Positions 34,594 through 44,031 of a DNA stretch of 64,000 bases are shown here, piece by piece. Within the stretch, counting starts at the first letter, position 1; each line of letters opens with the position of its first letter. The position numbers and the translations under genes were made by a program. This DNA is from Alistipes sp. GTDB lineage: Bacteria; Bacteroidota; Bacteroidia; Bacteroidales; Rikenellaceae. Location of the stretch: assembly GCA_017555805.1 (NCBI GenBank), contig JAFZFR010000080.1:1-64000 (forward strand). Direction: 5' to 3'. Under the pieces are notes generated by a model. The model did no database searches, was not told the origin of the DNA, and saw nothing but the letters and a program-made list of their open reading frames with translations.

Positions 34594-35262
34594 TTACTTT
34601 TTGCGCTTCTCAAGCACCACATCAATCAAACCGTACTCCTTCGCCTCGGCTGCGCTCATCCAGTAATCGCGGTCGGCATCCTGCTCAATCTTTGCGATGT
34701 CGACACCCGAGTGAGAAGAGAGAATCTCGTAAAGCTCGCGCTTGGTCTTCTGAATCTCGCGTGCAGTAATCTCGATATCCGACGCCTGACCCTGCACACC
34801 GCCCAATGGCTGGTGAATCATCACGCGTGAGTGAGGCAACGCCTGACGCTTGCCCGCAGCACCCGCTGTGAGGAGCACTGCGCCCATAGAAGCAGCCAAA
34901 CCAGTACAGATGGTAGCCACATCGCACGACACCAACTGCATAGTGTCGTAGATACCCAAACCAGCCGATACCGAGCCACCAGGAGAGTTGATGTAAATCT
35001 GCACATCCTTCTCTGGGTCAGCCGACTCCAGGAAGAGCAACTGCGCCTGGATGATGTTTGCAGCGTCATCGTAGATTGGAGCACCCAAGAAGATGATGCG
35101 GTCCATCATAAGGCGAGAGAATACATCCATCGTCGCCACATTCAACTGTCGCTCCTCGATGATGGTTGGCGACACATAACCCGCCTGGATTGAGTGGAAA
35201 TTGTGCAACTTAAGGCTGCTGATACCACAGTGCAAACGAGCATATTTTTCAAATTCAGTCAT
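34594..35262 (-). CDS. clpP: ATP-dependent Clp protease proteolytic subunit ClpP
   Basis: Serine protease, 222 residues. Catalytic triad Ser125 (GLAASMGA), His150 (MIHQPLGG) and Asp199 (DADRDYW), with the spacing of E. coli ClpP (25 and 49 residues). The N-terminal extension of about 28 residues is longer than the E. coli propeptide. Upstream, a perfect 15-bp stem terminator separates it from tig, so clpPX should start at a promoter in the remaining 27 nt or depend on read-through. Confidence 0.97.
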   Translation of the reverse strand: MTEFEKYARLHCGISSLKLHNFHSIQAGYVSPTIIEERQLNVATMDVFSRLMMDRIIFLGAPIYDDAANIIQAQLLFLESADPEKDVQIYINSPGGSVSAGLGIYDTMQLVSCDVATICTGLAASMGAVLLTAGAAGKRQALPHSRVMIHQPLGGVQGQASDIEITAREIQKTKRELYEILSSHSGVDIAKIEQDADRDYWMSAAEAKEYGLIDVVLEKRKK

Positions 35263-35289
35263 ACTATTCCTGCTTGATTATTATAAACC

Positions 35290-35332
35290 AAAATTTGGAC
35301 TCTGCAAACTTTACGCCCAGAGTCCAAATTTT
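35290..35332 (-). terminator. Terminator between tig and clpP
   Basis: A perfect 15-bp stem (AAAATTTGGACTCTG with its complement) around a 13-nt loop, between the tig stop and clpP start. Its position would separate or attenuate the usual tig-clpP-clpX transcript. Confidence 0.8.
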
Positions 35333-35390
35333 CATAATTTGCAACATAAATCCGTCCTTTTATATAAAAGGTGTCGGATGCGTGCCATTA

Positions 35391-36716
35391 TTAAGCCTCC
35401 TGTGCCAACTTGGCGAACTCCTCTGCTGTTACAGACTTGTTAGAAACCTTAATCTTCGACTTAACATACTCTACAACCTTCAACTCGTAGAGCTTCTCGT
35501 AAATCTTCTGACCCTGCTCCTTGTTCTCGAGAATCTGCTTTGCGAAGTTTGCAATCATCTCCTCTGGTGCAGATGGCATGCCGTACTGTGCGAACTGTGC
35601 CTTTGCGAACTCCTTTGCCTCGTTCTCGAGCTCCTCCTGTGAAACCTTCAACTCGTAAGTCTGGATGAAGTGCTTCTGGATGTAGTTCCAAGTGAACATC
35701 TTGAGGAATGCATCGAAATCCTTCTCGATATCCTCCTTCGAGAACTTGCCCTCGTTGATAACATACAACCAACGCTTCAAGAACTCTGCTGGCATCTGCA
35801 ACGCCAACTTCTCCATCAAGAAGTTACGAACGCGGATGGTGAAGAGGTAATCTGACTCGCGAGTCATCTCGGTCTCAATCTCGCCCTCGAGGAACTTGTT
35901 CAACTCCTCCTCTGAAGTTACATTACCTGCTGGGAACGCCATCTTGAAGAACTCCTCGTTGAGCTCTGGGTTAGCGAACTGGCGGATCTGCTTAACCTCC
36001 AAAGTGAACTTTGGGTTGATTGACTCCAACTCCTCCTCCTTAACCTTGAGGATTGAAGCGCGCTGTGAAGCCGACTTGTAGAGCTCGTTTACATCTACCT
36101 CCATCTTGTCGCCTACCTTCTTGCCGATGAACGCTGCACGCTCCTCGTCTGACATTGAGATCAAGCCTACATAAGCGTCATCAACCTGGATGTCGCCGTT
36201 GTCCAAAGTAACTGTCAAAGCCTCATCCTTGGCAACTGTCTCAACCTCTACCAAGCGACCGTAGCGGCGCAAGTAGTTATCCTTGTAAGACTCAACAACG
36301 GTCTTATCAACCTTAATCTTGTTGTAAGTGAGCTTATCCTCCTTTGAGAGCTCAACCTCAATCTTTGGAGCCTCACCAATCTCGAACATAAACTCGTGCT
36401 CGGTGTTGTTGTCGAAATCGAAATCGCCCTGCTCCTCTGATGGGATAACATCACCTACATAGTCGATACCCTCCTTCTGCAAGTACTCGAATACAGAGTT
36501 AGATGCAATCTTGTACGCCTGCTCTGCTACGGCACCCTTACCGTACATCTTGCGTACTACACCCATAGGCACCATACCTGGACGGAAACCTGGGATATTA
36601 ACCTTGCGCTTGTACTCACGCAACATCTTGTCAACTGCCTCTGCGTAGTCCTGCTCGTTAACAACTACCTTCAAAATCGAGGTACCAACCTCGCGCTGTT
36701 CTCTTGTAATGTTCAT
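35391..36716 (-). CDS. tig: Trigger factor (Tig)
   Basis: Ribosome-associated chaperone, 441 residues. The N-terminal ribosome-binding domain includes a GFRPGMVP loop near residue 42, equivalent to the GFRxGxxP signature. The middle domain and the long helical C-terminal arms follow; the peptidyl-prolyl isomerase part looks diverged. It leads into clpP and clpX, the usual order, but a terminator intervenes. Confidence 0.94.
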   Translation of the reverse strand: MNITREQREVGTSILKVVVNEQDYAEAVDKMLREYKRKVNIPGFRPGMVPMGVVRKMYGKGAVAEQAYKIASNSVFEYLQKEGIDYVGDVIPSEEQGDFDFDNNTEHEFMFEIGEAPKIEVELSKEDKLTYNKIKVDKTVVESYKDNYLRRYGRLVEVETVAKDEALTVTLDNGDIQVDDAYVGLISMSDEERAAFIGKKVGDKMEVDVNELYKSASQRASILKVKEEELESINPKFTLEVKQIRQFANPELNEEFFKMAFPAGNVTSEEELNKFLEGEIETEMTRESDYLFTIRVRNFLMEKLALQMPAEFLKRWLYVINEGKFSKEDIEKDFDAFLKMFTWNYIQKHFIQTYELKVSQEELENEAKEFAKAQFAQYGMPSAPEEMIANFAKQILENKEQGQKIYEKLYELKVVEYVKSKIKVSNKSVTAEEFAKLAQEA

Positions 36717-36771
36717 AGTTCTATTGTTATATTTTATTTCGTTTATTCTCTTTCCTAACGATTTCGAGGTG

Positions 36772-36779
36772 CAAAGGTA
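36772..36779 (-). promoter_or_regulatory. -7 element of the tig promoter
   Basis: TACCTTTG on the minus strand fits TAnnTTTG and lies 56 bp before the tig start. The -33 is not evident. Confidence 0.5.
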
Positions 36780-36819
36780 ATTAATTTTAATTAATTAGCG
36801 ACCTTTTGGCACAAATTTC

Positions 36820-37929
36820 TTACGCTTTACTGCCACTATACACTCTTTCGCGGTATAACTGGTCCCTCAAACGGGGTTCAAAGCCCGCTTCGCGGATGGC
36901 TTTTTGGATGCCCTCGGCGTCGAACGAGTTGTGAGCGCCAGCGCTTGACACCACATTCTCCTCAATCATTATCGAGCCCATATCGTTTGAGCCGCTATGC
37001 AGCGTGAGTTGCGCCGTAGGCTTACCGACGGTGAGCCACGAGGACTGAATGTTGCGGATGTTGTTCAGAATGAGACGGCTCACAGCAATCACCCTCACAT
37101 ACTCCAGCGGCGAGAAGTGCGACTCGACACCCTCCCTCTCAAGGCGTGTGCCCGTCGAGCGGAATATCCACGGAATGAACGCCACAAAACCCCAGTTACC
37201 CTCGGGGCAACGAGCCTGTAAATCGCGTATTGTCAAGAGGTGGTCAATGCGCTCGCGAGGGGTCTCGATATGACCATACATCATCGTTGCCGATGTAGGC
37301 AGATTCATCAGGTGAGCCTCGTGCATCACCTCCAGCCACTGCTCCACGCTGGGCTTCGCTGGAGAGATAGATTTTCTTACGCGCTCAACCAAAATCTCCG
37401 CTCCAGCACCTGGCAACGAGTCAAGTCCCGCCGCCACCAGACGCTCCAGCGCCTGACGGGTTGTGACGCCGCTCACCTTCGCCAAATGCGCCACCTCGGG
37501 CGCACCCAAAGCGTGCAGACGCACCTGCGGATAGAAGTGCTTTAACTCGCGGAACAACTCCTCGTAAAACTCCACGCCGAGCCTTGGATGCAGACCGCCC
37601 TGCAACAGGAGTTGGTCGCCACCCAACTCAAGCATTCGCTCAATCTTGGGGCGGTACTCCTCGATAGAGGTGATAAACTCGCGCTCCACCTCGTGGGGCT
37701 TGCAGTGGAAGTTGCAGAACTTACAACCCGAGATGCAGACATTCGTGATGTTCACATTGCGGTCAATCTGCCAGGTCACCACCTTGGGGTCGGGCACAAC
37801 GGCGCGGCGCACCTCATCAGCCACGGCAGCCAGACGCTCCAGTGGCGCCTCCTCCCATAGCCAGTAGGCCTCCTCGCGCGTGAGCGTAGCCCTATCCCTT
37901 GCGCGGGCAAAAATCTCGTCGGCTCTCAT
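36820..37929 (-). CDS. mqnC: Cyclic dehypoxanthinyl futalosine synthase MqnC
   Basis: Radical SAM enzyme of the futalosine route to menaquinone. 369 residues with the cluster motif CISGCKFC (Cys65, 69, 72), GLDSLPGAGAEIL and NDMGSIMIEENVVSSAG. The 'GAGAEIL' and 'MIEENVV' forms favour MqnC over its relative MqnE. Its ATG overlaps the rnr stop by one base (TAATG), so translation is coupled. No other mqn gene is in the window. Confidence 0.88.
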   Translation of the reverse strand: MRADEIFARARDRATLTREEAYWLWEEAPLERLAAVADEVRRAVVPDPKVVTWQIDRNVNITNVCISGCKFCNFHCKPHEVEREFITSIEEYRPKIERMLELGGDQLLLQGGLHPRLGVEFYEELFRELKHFYPQVRLHALGAPEVAHLAKVSGVTTRQALERLVAAGLDSLPGAGAEILVERVRKSISPAKPSVEQWLEVMHEAHLMNLPTSATMMYGHIETPRERIDHLLTIRDLQARCPEGNWGFVAFIPWIFRSTGTRLEREGVESHFSPLEYVRVIAVSRLILNNIRNIQSSWLTVGKPTAQLTLHSGSNDMGSIMIEENVVSSAGAHNSFDAEGIQKAIREAGFEPRLRDQLYRERVYSGSKA

Positions 37930-40106
37930 TATTTCTTGCTTACAATAAGTTCAAAATCAATAGTGCGGCGGCGCATATCAACGCCCTTGACTCTAATCCA
38001 CACCTCCTCGCCAAAGACGATGCGGCGACCAGAGTTTCTGCCGACAACCTCAAAGCGGGCATCATCGTAGTAGTAATAGTCGCCCTCGATGTCGCGCAGG
38101 AACGCCATACCCTCGATGTGCGTGTCGTTGAGTTCCACATAGATACCCCACTCGCTCATTCCCGAGATGTGACCCTTGAAGACCTCACCGACCTTATCCT
38201 TCATAAACTCCACCATCTTGTACTTGATAGATGCGCGCTCTGCCTCCGAAGCGACAATCTCACGCTCCGATGAGTGTACGCACTGACCCTCCAGCTCTCG
38301 CTTGTCGGGCGACTTGCCCTCGGCAAGATAACGCGCCAGCAGACGATGCACAATCATATCGGGGTAACGGCGGATAGGCGATGTAAAGTGGGCATAATAC
38401 TTGAATGCCAGGCCATAGTGACCCACATTGTCGGTGGTATAGAACGCCTTTGCCATACTACGCACAGCGAGCGACTGGATGGCATTCTCCTCGGGGCGAC
38501 CCTTTACCTCGCCCACCAGTTTATTGATAGCCTTCGCCACCGAGCGACCCTTCGCCGCCTTGAACTGATAGCCAAAGCGCAACACAAAGTCACGGAAACG
38601 AGATAGTTTCTCCTCGTTAGGCTCGTCGTGCACACGATACACCATTGGTCGCTGCACCTTCTTGCCATTCACCTCGCGGTAGGTGCAGAACTCCGCCACG
38701 CGACGGTTTGCCAGCAGCATAAACTCCTCGATGAGTTGGTTCGACTCCTTCTGCTCCTTGGTATATACGCCCAGCGGTTTACCCTTCTCGTCGAGGATAA
38801 ACTTAAACTCCGCTCGCTCGAAACTCACAGCGCCCGCCTTGAAACGGCGGCTACGCATCTTCTGCGCCATATTGTGCAGCACGGCAATCTCCTCGGCATA
38901 GTCGCCCACACCTGTCTCGATACGAGCCTGCGCCTCGGCATATGTGAAGCGGCGGTCGGAGAGAATCACAGTACGACCAAACCACTCCTCCAAAATCTCG
39001 GCATCCTCGTTCATCTTAAAGACCGCCGAGAAACTCAACTTCTCCTCATTGGGGCGCAACGAGCACAACTCGTTACACAACCTCTCGGGCAACATAGGCA
39101 CCGTTCTATCCACAAGATAGACCGAAGTGCCGCGCTCGTATGCCTCGCAATCAACAACCGAGTCGGGGCGTACATAGTGCGTCACATCGGCGATGTGAAC
39201 ACCCACCTCCCAGATGCCATCCTCTAACTTCTGGATTGACAACGCATCGTCGAAGTCCTTGGCATCGGCGGGGTCGATTGTAAATGTCGTTACACCACGG
39301 AAGTCGCGACGCTGGGCAATCTCCTGCTCGGTAATCTCACCACTGATAGCCTCTGCCGCCTGCTCAACCTCGGGTTCGAACTTATATGGCAGGTCGTACT
39401 CCGCCAGGATGGCGTGCATCTCAACATCGTTGTCGCCCTGACGACCAAGCACATCCACAATCACGCCGCGTGGCGAGCGGTCGCCCTCTCTCCACTCCTC
39501 GATGCGGAAAACCACCTTGTCGCCATCCTTCACATCGGGATACAACTTGCGCGAGAAGAAGATATCCATCGGCAACTTCCTCGAATCGGGATGCACGAAG
39601 ATAGCCGAACGGCTCACCTCCGCCACGCCGACATACTGGCGCTTGCTGCGCTCTAAAATCTTGGTGATGACGCCCTCGGGGTTGTCGCCCTCGCGGTGAG
39701 GCTGACGCTGAAGCACCACCTCCACCTTGTCGCCATCCAACGCACAACGCGTATTGCGCTGATTGACATATATATCGCAATCCAACTCCTCGACACGAAC
39801 ATAGGCTGCACCCGAAACCGCCAAATCGACCACGCCCTGATAACTTGGCAACTGCGATGGCGATAGTTGGAACTTATCTCTGCCGTGACTCTCCACAACA
39901 CCGCCCTGCACCAACGCCTCGACGATGTCGCGCACCATATAGCGACCCTCCTTCGTGTTGCCGCCCGATGCCGAAGCCAACTGCTTCATCGAGAATACTC
40001 GCTCGGGAAACTCACGAAACATATTGACGATAAAAGCCGAACGCACGCTCATCGAATCGACCCTTGACGCAGGTTCACGGCGCGTGCCCTTTCTCTTCTG
40101 TCCCAT
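37929..40106 (-). CDS. rnr: Ribonuclease R
   Basis: 3'-5' exoribonuclease, 725 residues. N-terminal winged-helix region, cold-shock domains (about 80-240), catalytic RNB domain with DPADAKDFDDALS near residue 284 carrying the metal-binding aspartates, and a C-terminal S1 domain from about 640 (VFKGHISGMSEWGIYVEL). The usual basic tail is very short here. mqnC follows with a one-base overlap. Confidence 0.95.
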   Translation of the reverse strand: MGQKRKGTRREPASRVDSMSVRSAFIVNMFREFPERVFSMKQLASASGGNTKEGRYMVRDIVEALVQGGVVESHGRDKFQLSPSQLPSYQGVVDLAVSGAAYVRVEELDCDIYVNQRNTRCALDGDKVEVVLQRQPHREGDNPEGVITKILERSKRQYVGVAEVSRSAIFVHPDSRKLPMDIFFSRKLYPDVKDGDKVVFRIEEWREGDRSPRGVIVDVLGRQGDNDVEMHAILAEYDLPYKFEPEVEQAAEAISGEITEQEIAQRRDFRGVTTFTIDPADAKDFDDALSIQKLEDGIWEVGVHIADVTHYVRPDSVVDCEAYERGTSVYLVDRTVPMLPERLCNELCSLRPNEEKLSFSAVFKMNEDAEILEEWFGRTVILSDRRFTYAEAQARIETGVGDYAEEIAVLHNMAQKMRSRRFKAGAVSFERAEFKFILDEKGKPLGVYTKEQKESNQLIEEFMLLANRRVAEFCTYREVNGKKVQRPMVYRVHDEPNEEKLSRFRDFVLRFGYQFKAAKGRSVAKAINKLVGEVKGRPEENAIQSLAVRSMAKAFYTTDNVGHYGLAFKYYAHFTSPIRRYPDMIVHRLLARYLAEGKSPDKRELEGQCVHSSEREIVASEAERASIKYKMVEFMKDKVGEVFKGHISGMSEWGIYVELNDTHIEGMAFLRDIEGDYYYYDDARFEVVGRNSGRRIVFGEEVWIRVKGVDMRRRTIDFELIVSKK

Positions 40107-40115
40107 AACCTTAAC

Positions 40116-41222
40116 CTATTTATTCAAAATACTCAACGCCAACTGATACATAAACTCCTCGCCCACATCCAGCGCCTTCTCATCGGGAAGGAACATTGCG
40201 GTGTGCGACCTGCCCGACGCCTGACCCACGCCCAGACGGTAGAAGAGCGACGGATAGACCTGTGTATAGTAGCCGAAATCTTCGGCCGTAGGACGCATCT
40301 CCAAATCGCGCACCTTAAAGCCGCGACTCTCCGCCAGAAGCATCGCCTCGTATGTCAGTTGCACATTATTCTCTACGCAGGGGTAGCCGTGGCGAATATC
40401 CACCTCCACCTCTACATCATATTTATACTCAATCTCCTCTGCCACATTGGCAATCATATCCTTTACGCGTGCGCGCAGTTTTTCACTAAAGGTACGCATC
40501 GTACCCTGACTTGTCACCTTATCGGGGATGACATTCGTAGCACCCTCGGCAATGACGCGACCGATAGATACCACGCAGTCGTCGCTGTTAAAGGTGTTCA
40601 GGCGCATAATGAAATCGGCCATTGCCACCACCGCATCCTTGATTCTTGAGCGCATAGCGGCGTGACCGCCCACACCCTTAATGGCGAAGTGCAACTCGTC
40701 GGTCGAGGCCATAAACTTACCTGGGCAGAAGCCTATCTCGCCCACCTCAAGGTCGGCATCCACATGTTCGCCAATGACCGCAGCGACATCGTAATCCTTG
40801 AAAGGTTCCTCCTCAAGGACATACTTCGCACCACCTGGGTTACACTCCTCGCCTGGCTGGAACACCGCCAGCAGAGTACCCTCGAAATCGGGGTTAGCCT
40901 TCAGGCGTTTCAACACACCGAAGAGCACCGCCGCGTGGCAGTCGTGACCACAGCCGTGCATCACACCCTCAACCTCGGATGCCCACTCCACGCCCGTCTT
41001 TTCGACGATTGGCAGGGCGTCGATGTCGGCACGCAACACCACACATCGCTTGAGGTTGCCTCGGCGACCCTCGATGCGAGCCAGCACACCCGTCTTTGCT
41101 ATCGGGCAATGCTCGATGCCGAGCAAGTCGAGTTGCTCGGAGATAAACGCCGCCGTACGATGCTCCTCGAACGATAGTTCGGGATGACGATGGAGTTCAC
41201 GACGAAATTGTTTGGTATCCAT
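40116..41222 (-). CDS. M20D family amidohydrolase
   Basis: 368 residues from the ATG at 41222, which follows the preceding stop by 2 nt; the alternative at 41249 overlaps it. It has the M20D metal motif MHGCGHDCHAA (Cys and His ligands), FQPGEECNPGG, and GVGGHAAMR in the dimerisation domain. Members hydrolyse N-acyl amino acids, hippurate or indole-acetyl amides; the substrate here is not readable. It lies between a homocysteine methyltransferase and rnr. Confidence 0.9.
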   Translation of the reverse strand: MDTKQFRRELHRHPELSFEEHRTAAFISEQLDLLGIEHCPIAKTGVLARIEGRRGNLKRCVVLRADIDALPIVEKTGVEWASEVEGVMHGCGHDCHAAVLFGVLKRLKANPDFEGTLLAVFQPGEECNPGGAKYVLEEEPFKDYDVAAVIGEHVDADLEVGEIGFCPGKFMASTDELHFAIKGVGGHAAMRSRIKDAVVAMADFIMRLNTFNSDDCVVSIGRVIAEGATNVIPDKVTSQGTMRTFSEKLRARVKDMIANVAEEIEYKYDVEVEVDIRHGYPCVENNVQLTYEAMLLAESRGFKVRDLEMRPTAEDFGYYTQVYPSLFYRLGVGQASGRSHTAMFLPDEKALDVGEEFMYQLALSILNK

Positions 41223-41224
41223 AA

Positions 41225-42103
41225 CTACTTTATTTTTCTTGGTCGCCAACGGGCAGCCACCTTTGACAAACTTTCAATATGCGCGGGCGTAGTGCCACAG
41301 CATCCGCCCACAATATTCAACCAGCCACCACGGCACAACGCCTCCAGCGGTTTCACGAAGCGGTTGGGCGCCTCACCCACCTGACTCAACGCCGGGTACG
41401 CCACAAGTGGCTTGTCACACACCTCCGAGAGTGCCTTCAGCGCCACCTCCAACTGCTTCTGACCCATCGAGCAGTTGAAGCCAACGGCTGCAAACTCCTC
41501 CGCGGGCACATCCTCCATAAACTTTTTGATGGTAGCACCGCTCGCCACTCTGCCCTCCAGACGCGAGAGCACCGCCGCCAGCACAATAGGCATCTCGGGC
41601 GCAAGTCGGCGCACCTGCTCGACGGCAATCTTCACATTCTGTGCATCCAGCGCAGTCTCCACCAAAATCATATCCACGCCGCCATCAATCAAGCCAGCCA
41701 CCTGCTGGGCGTAGGCCTCGGCCATCTGCTCGGGTGTGGTGTCATTGGCAAGGGTTAGGTTGCGTGTTGTAGCACCCACCGAGCCCGCCACGAAGCGAGG
41801 GTTTTCGGTGGTAGAGTATTTATCTGCCACGCGGCGCGCAATCTCGGCACCTGCACGCGCCAACTCATAGGAGCGCTCCTGCAAGCCATACTCGGCAAGC
41901 GAGAGAGCGTCGGCGCAGGTGGTGTTTGTAGTGATTATGTCAGCGCCCGCCTTGAGGTACTCCTCGTGCAGAGCCTCCACCTCCGCTGGGCTCTCAACAT
42001 TGAGAAGTTCCAGCGAGCCGCGATGACCGCGAGCGATGAGCGCAGTGCCCATAGCACCATCCAGCACCACAATCTTGCGTGGCAACAGTTGTCTAAAATT
42101 CAT
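41225..42103 (-). CDS. Homocysteine S-methyltransferase family protein
   Basis: 292 residues: a stand-alone Hcy-binding barrel like the N-terminal module of MetH. DGAMGTALIARG at the start, TNTTCADALSL, and the zinc ligands Cys in VGFNCSMG and the pair in IVGGCCGTTPAHI. No folate, cobalamin or SAM modules are attached, so the methyl donor may be S-methylmethionine or SAM, or it may work with separate MetH parts elsewhere. Starts 2 nt after the cyclotransferase gene. Confidence 0.9.
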   Translation of the reverse strand: MNFRQLLPRKIVVLDGAMGTALIARGHRGSLELLNVESPAEVEALHEEYLKAGADIITTNTTCADALSLAEYGLQERSYELARAGAEIARRVADKYSTTENPRFVAGSVGATTRNLTLANDTTPEQMAEAYAQQVAGLIDGGVDMILVETALDAQNVKIAVEQVRRLAPEMPIVLAAVLSRLEGRVASGATIKKFMEDVPAEEFAAVGFNCSMGQKQLEVALKALSEVCDKPLVAYPALSQVGEAPNRFVKPLEALCRGGWLNIVGGCCGTTPAHIESLSKVAARWRPRKIK

Positions 42104-42105
42104 AT

Positions 42106-42894
42106 CTATTCTCTTATAATCTCAACCTCAAAAAGTTTGTTCCAGCGCTTGCCCGTAAGGAATATACGCTTGCCCGCGCTATCGTAGGCGATGCCGTTCA
42201 GCACATCGGTATCATCCTGCTCATCCTCCGCTGGCAACAGATTGTTGCAATCCACCAAGCCCTCCACGACACCCGTCGCTGGGTTGATGATGATGATATA
42301 GTCGGTGGTATAGACATTAGCCCAAATCTTGCCGTCAATCCACTCCAACTCGTTGATGTAATCGACCACCTCGCCACGAATCGTAACGGTAATCTTACCC
42401 TCGCGCTTGAATGTTGTGGGGTTTATCTTGTAGATGTCGGGCGTTCCGTTCGACATATAGAGGCTTGTGCCGTCGGTCGTAAGACCCCAACCCTCGCCCG
42501 CATAGCGGAAGTCGCTCAAGCGCTTACCATCGAGGTCGTAGGTGTGCGCCACGCCGTTTGTCCAGGTGAGTTGATATACCTTGTCGCCCAGCACCGTAAT
42601 GCCCTCACCAAACTCCGAGCGAGGCAACTGCGCCAGCACCTCCACCTTGCCCGACTCCAAATCGACCTTCTGCAAGCGAGACTCGCCCCACTCGCCCGTA
42701 CCCTCCCACAGCACGCCATCAACATACTGAAGGCCCTGGGTGTAACTATCTGTCGAGTGTGGATATACATTCTTAACTGCGAAGGTGTATTTCACAGGCT
42801 CAACCACCTGTGGAGCACCCTCCAGGCGCTTGGTCTGCGAGCCACACGCCGTAGCGAAAAGCGAAAGGATAAATATCGTTACAATCTTTTTCAT
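42106..42894 (-). CDS. Glutaminyl-peptide cyclotransferase lipoprotein
   Basis: 262 residues. Lipoprotein signal with Cys17 (FATACGS), then a beta-propeller of the plant/bacterial glutamine cyclotransferase family: SYTQGLQYVDG, WEGTGEWGESRLQKVDL, GWGLTTDGTSLYMSNGT, INELEWIDGKIWANVY, LNGIAYD. It would form N-terminal pyroglutamate on exported proteins. It is the first gene after a well-formed promoter (42910-42940) and is followed by the methyltransferase and M20D genes. Confidence 0.93.
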   Translation of the reverse strand: MKKIVTIFILSLFATACGSQTKRLEGAPQVVEPVKYTFAVKNVYPHSTDSYTQGLQYVDGVLWEGTGEWGESRLQKVDLESGKVEVLAQLPRSEFGEGITVLGDKVYQLTWTNGVAHTYDLDGKRLSDFRYAGEGWGLTTDGTSLYMSNGTPDIYKINPTTFKREGKITVTIRGEVVDYINELEWIDGKIWANVYTTDYIIIINPATGVVEGLVDCNNLLPAEDEQDDTDVLNGIAYDSAGKRIFLTGKRWNKLFEVEIIRE

Positions 42895-42909
42895 ACCTAT
42901 ATATTTTTA

Positions 42910-42940
42910 CAAATATACGAAATTTTCGACACGCAACAAA
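42910..42940 (-). promoter_or_regulatory. Promoter of the cyclotransferase operon
   Basis: Minus strand: -33 TTTG (42937-42940), 19-nt spacer, -7 TATATTTG (42910-42917), 15 bp before the start codon. Full match to the Bacteroidetes consensus. Confidence 0.8.
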
Positions 42941-42966
42941 AAGTGCCGAGCAAAACCCGACACTTT
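42938..42966 (-). terminator. Second, weaker terminator-like hairpin
   Basis: AAAGTGCCG pairs with CGACACTTT with one mismatch; on the minus strand a T-run follows. It sits behind the stronger terminator and just upstream of the cyclotransferase promoter. Confidence 0.55.
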
Positions 42967-42991
42967 GTGGTATAAAACGGATAAAAAACAA

Positions 42992-43027
42992 CGGCTGAAA
43001 CCAAAGTTTTCGCTTCAGTTTCAGCCG
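42992..43027 (-). terminator. Terminator of the GH43 / M3 peptidase genes
   Basis: 10-bp stem CGGCTGAAAC with its complement, followed on the minus strand by TTGTTTTTT. Lies directly after the last GH43 stop. Confidence 0.85.
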
Positions 43028-43049
43028 CCGATAAAGTTATTACAACCTT

Positions 43050-44018
43050 TTACAACTTGTCCTTCTTCACGCCCTCGAAGGTCATCTTCACAGGCAGGAT
43101 ATCGCCGTTAGGTGCGAAGTGCATCTCGTCGATACAAGTCACACGGTTATCACGCTTGTTTGAGCCCAATGGACGACGGTGGTAAACAATGTAATACTTG
43201 TCGCTCTTTGGGTTGTGAAGCACCGAGTGATGACCAGCACCTGTTGCAACCTCTGAATCCTGCTGAAGGATAACACCCTTACGCTCAAATGGACCGAATG
43301 GAGAGTCTGCAATAGCGTAAGCTACACGGTAGTGAGGACCGCCCCAGCCGCCTTCCGACCACATAAAGTAGTACTTACCGTCGCGGATGAACATAAATGG
43401 ACCCTCAACATAACCCTTTGGAGTAACTTCCTTGTACATTGTGCCATCTGGGAAAGGAACGATGCTCTTGAAGTCATCAGCCATCTTCACGATGTTGCAG
43501 TGACCCCAGCCGCCATAGTACATATAGTATGTACCATCCTTATCCTGGAAGACAAACTGGTCGATTGGCTGTGCGCCGTTTACGATGTCGTTGATGAGTG
43601 GCTTGCCAATCAAGTCCTTGAAAGGTCCCTGTGGCTTGTCAGCAACTGCAACGCCGATACCACCAACCTCGCCTGGGTGAACATCATTAGCACCGAAGAA
43701 GAGGTAGTACTTACCATCCTTCTCAATCGCTGCCGGTGCCCACAACGCCAGACGCAACCAACTAATGCTGCTTTGATCAATGATGCGCTCGTGCTTTTTC
43801 CACTTCACCAAATCCTTTGATGAGAAGCAGTCAAAGTGGAGCTGATTCTCAAAGCGATCTGACCAAGTTGGATAAATCCAATAGGTCTTACCAAACACAA
43901 CACCCTCGGGGTCAGCATAATCACCCTCGAAGACTGGGTTGCCCGCTGTCTTCTGGCCATAGGCCGAAGCAGCCACAACAATCGCCATAGCGGCAAATAA
44001 AAGGTTCTTTAGTTTCAT
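43050..44018 (-). CDS. Secreted glycoside hydrolase family 43-type protein (copy B)
   Basis: 322 residues with an N-terminal signal peptide (ending ASAYGQ) and a single five-bladed GH43 domain. Expected catalytic residues are present: Asp36 in YADPEG (base), Asp153 in QPIDQF (pKa modulator) and Glu205 in YVEGPF (acid). It is a close paralogue of the preceding gene (44032-45006), with long stretches identical. Family activities are mostly on arabinose- or xylose-containing glycans or galactans; the actual substrate is not known. No SusC/SusD pair is nearby. Confidence 0.87.
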   Translation of the reverse strand: MKLKNLLFAAMAIVVAASAYGQKTAGNPVFEGDYADPEGVVFGKTYWIYPTWSDRFENQLHFDCFSSKDLVKWKKHERIIDQSSISWLRLALWAPAAIEKDGKYYLFFGANDVHPGEVGGIGVAVADKPQGPFKDLIGKPLINDIVNGAQPIDQFVFQDKDGTYYMYYGGWGHCNIVKMADDFKSIVPFPDGTMYKEVTPKGYVEGPFMFIRDGKYYFMWSEGGWGGPHYRVAYAIADSPFGPFERKGVILQQDSEVATGAGHHSVLHNPKSDKYYIVYHRRPLGSNKRDNRVTCIDEMHFAPNGDILPVKMTFEGVKKDKL

Positions 44019-44031
44019 AATATTTTAGGTT

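Noticed and set aside
36820..37929. Aminofutalosine synthase MqnE
   Set aside because: GAGAEIL and MIEENVVSSAG are MqnC-type forms.
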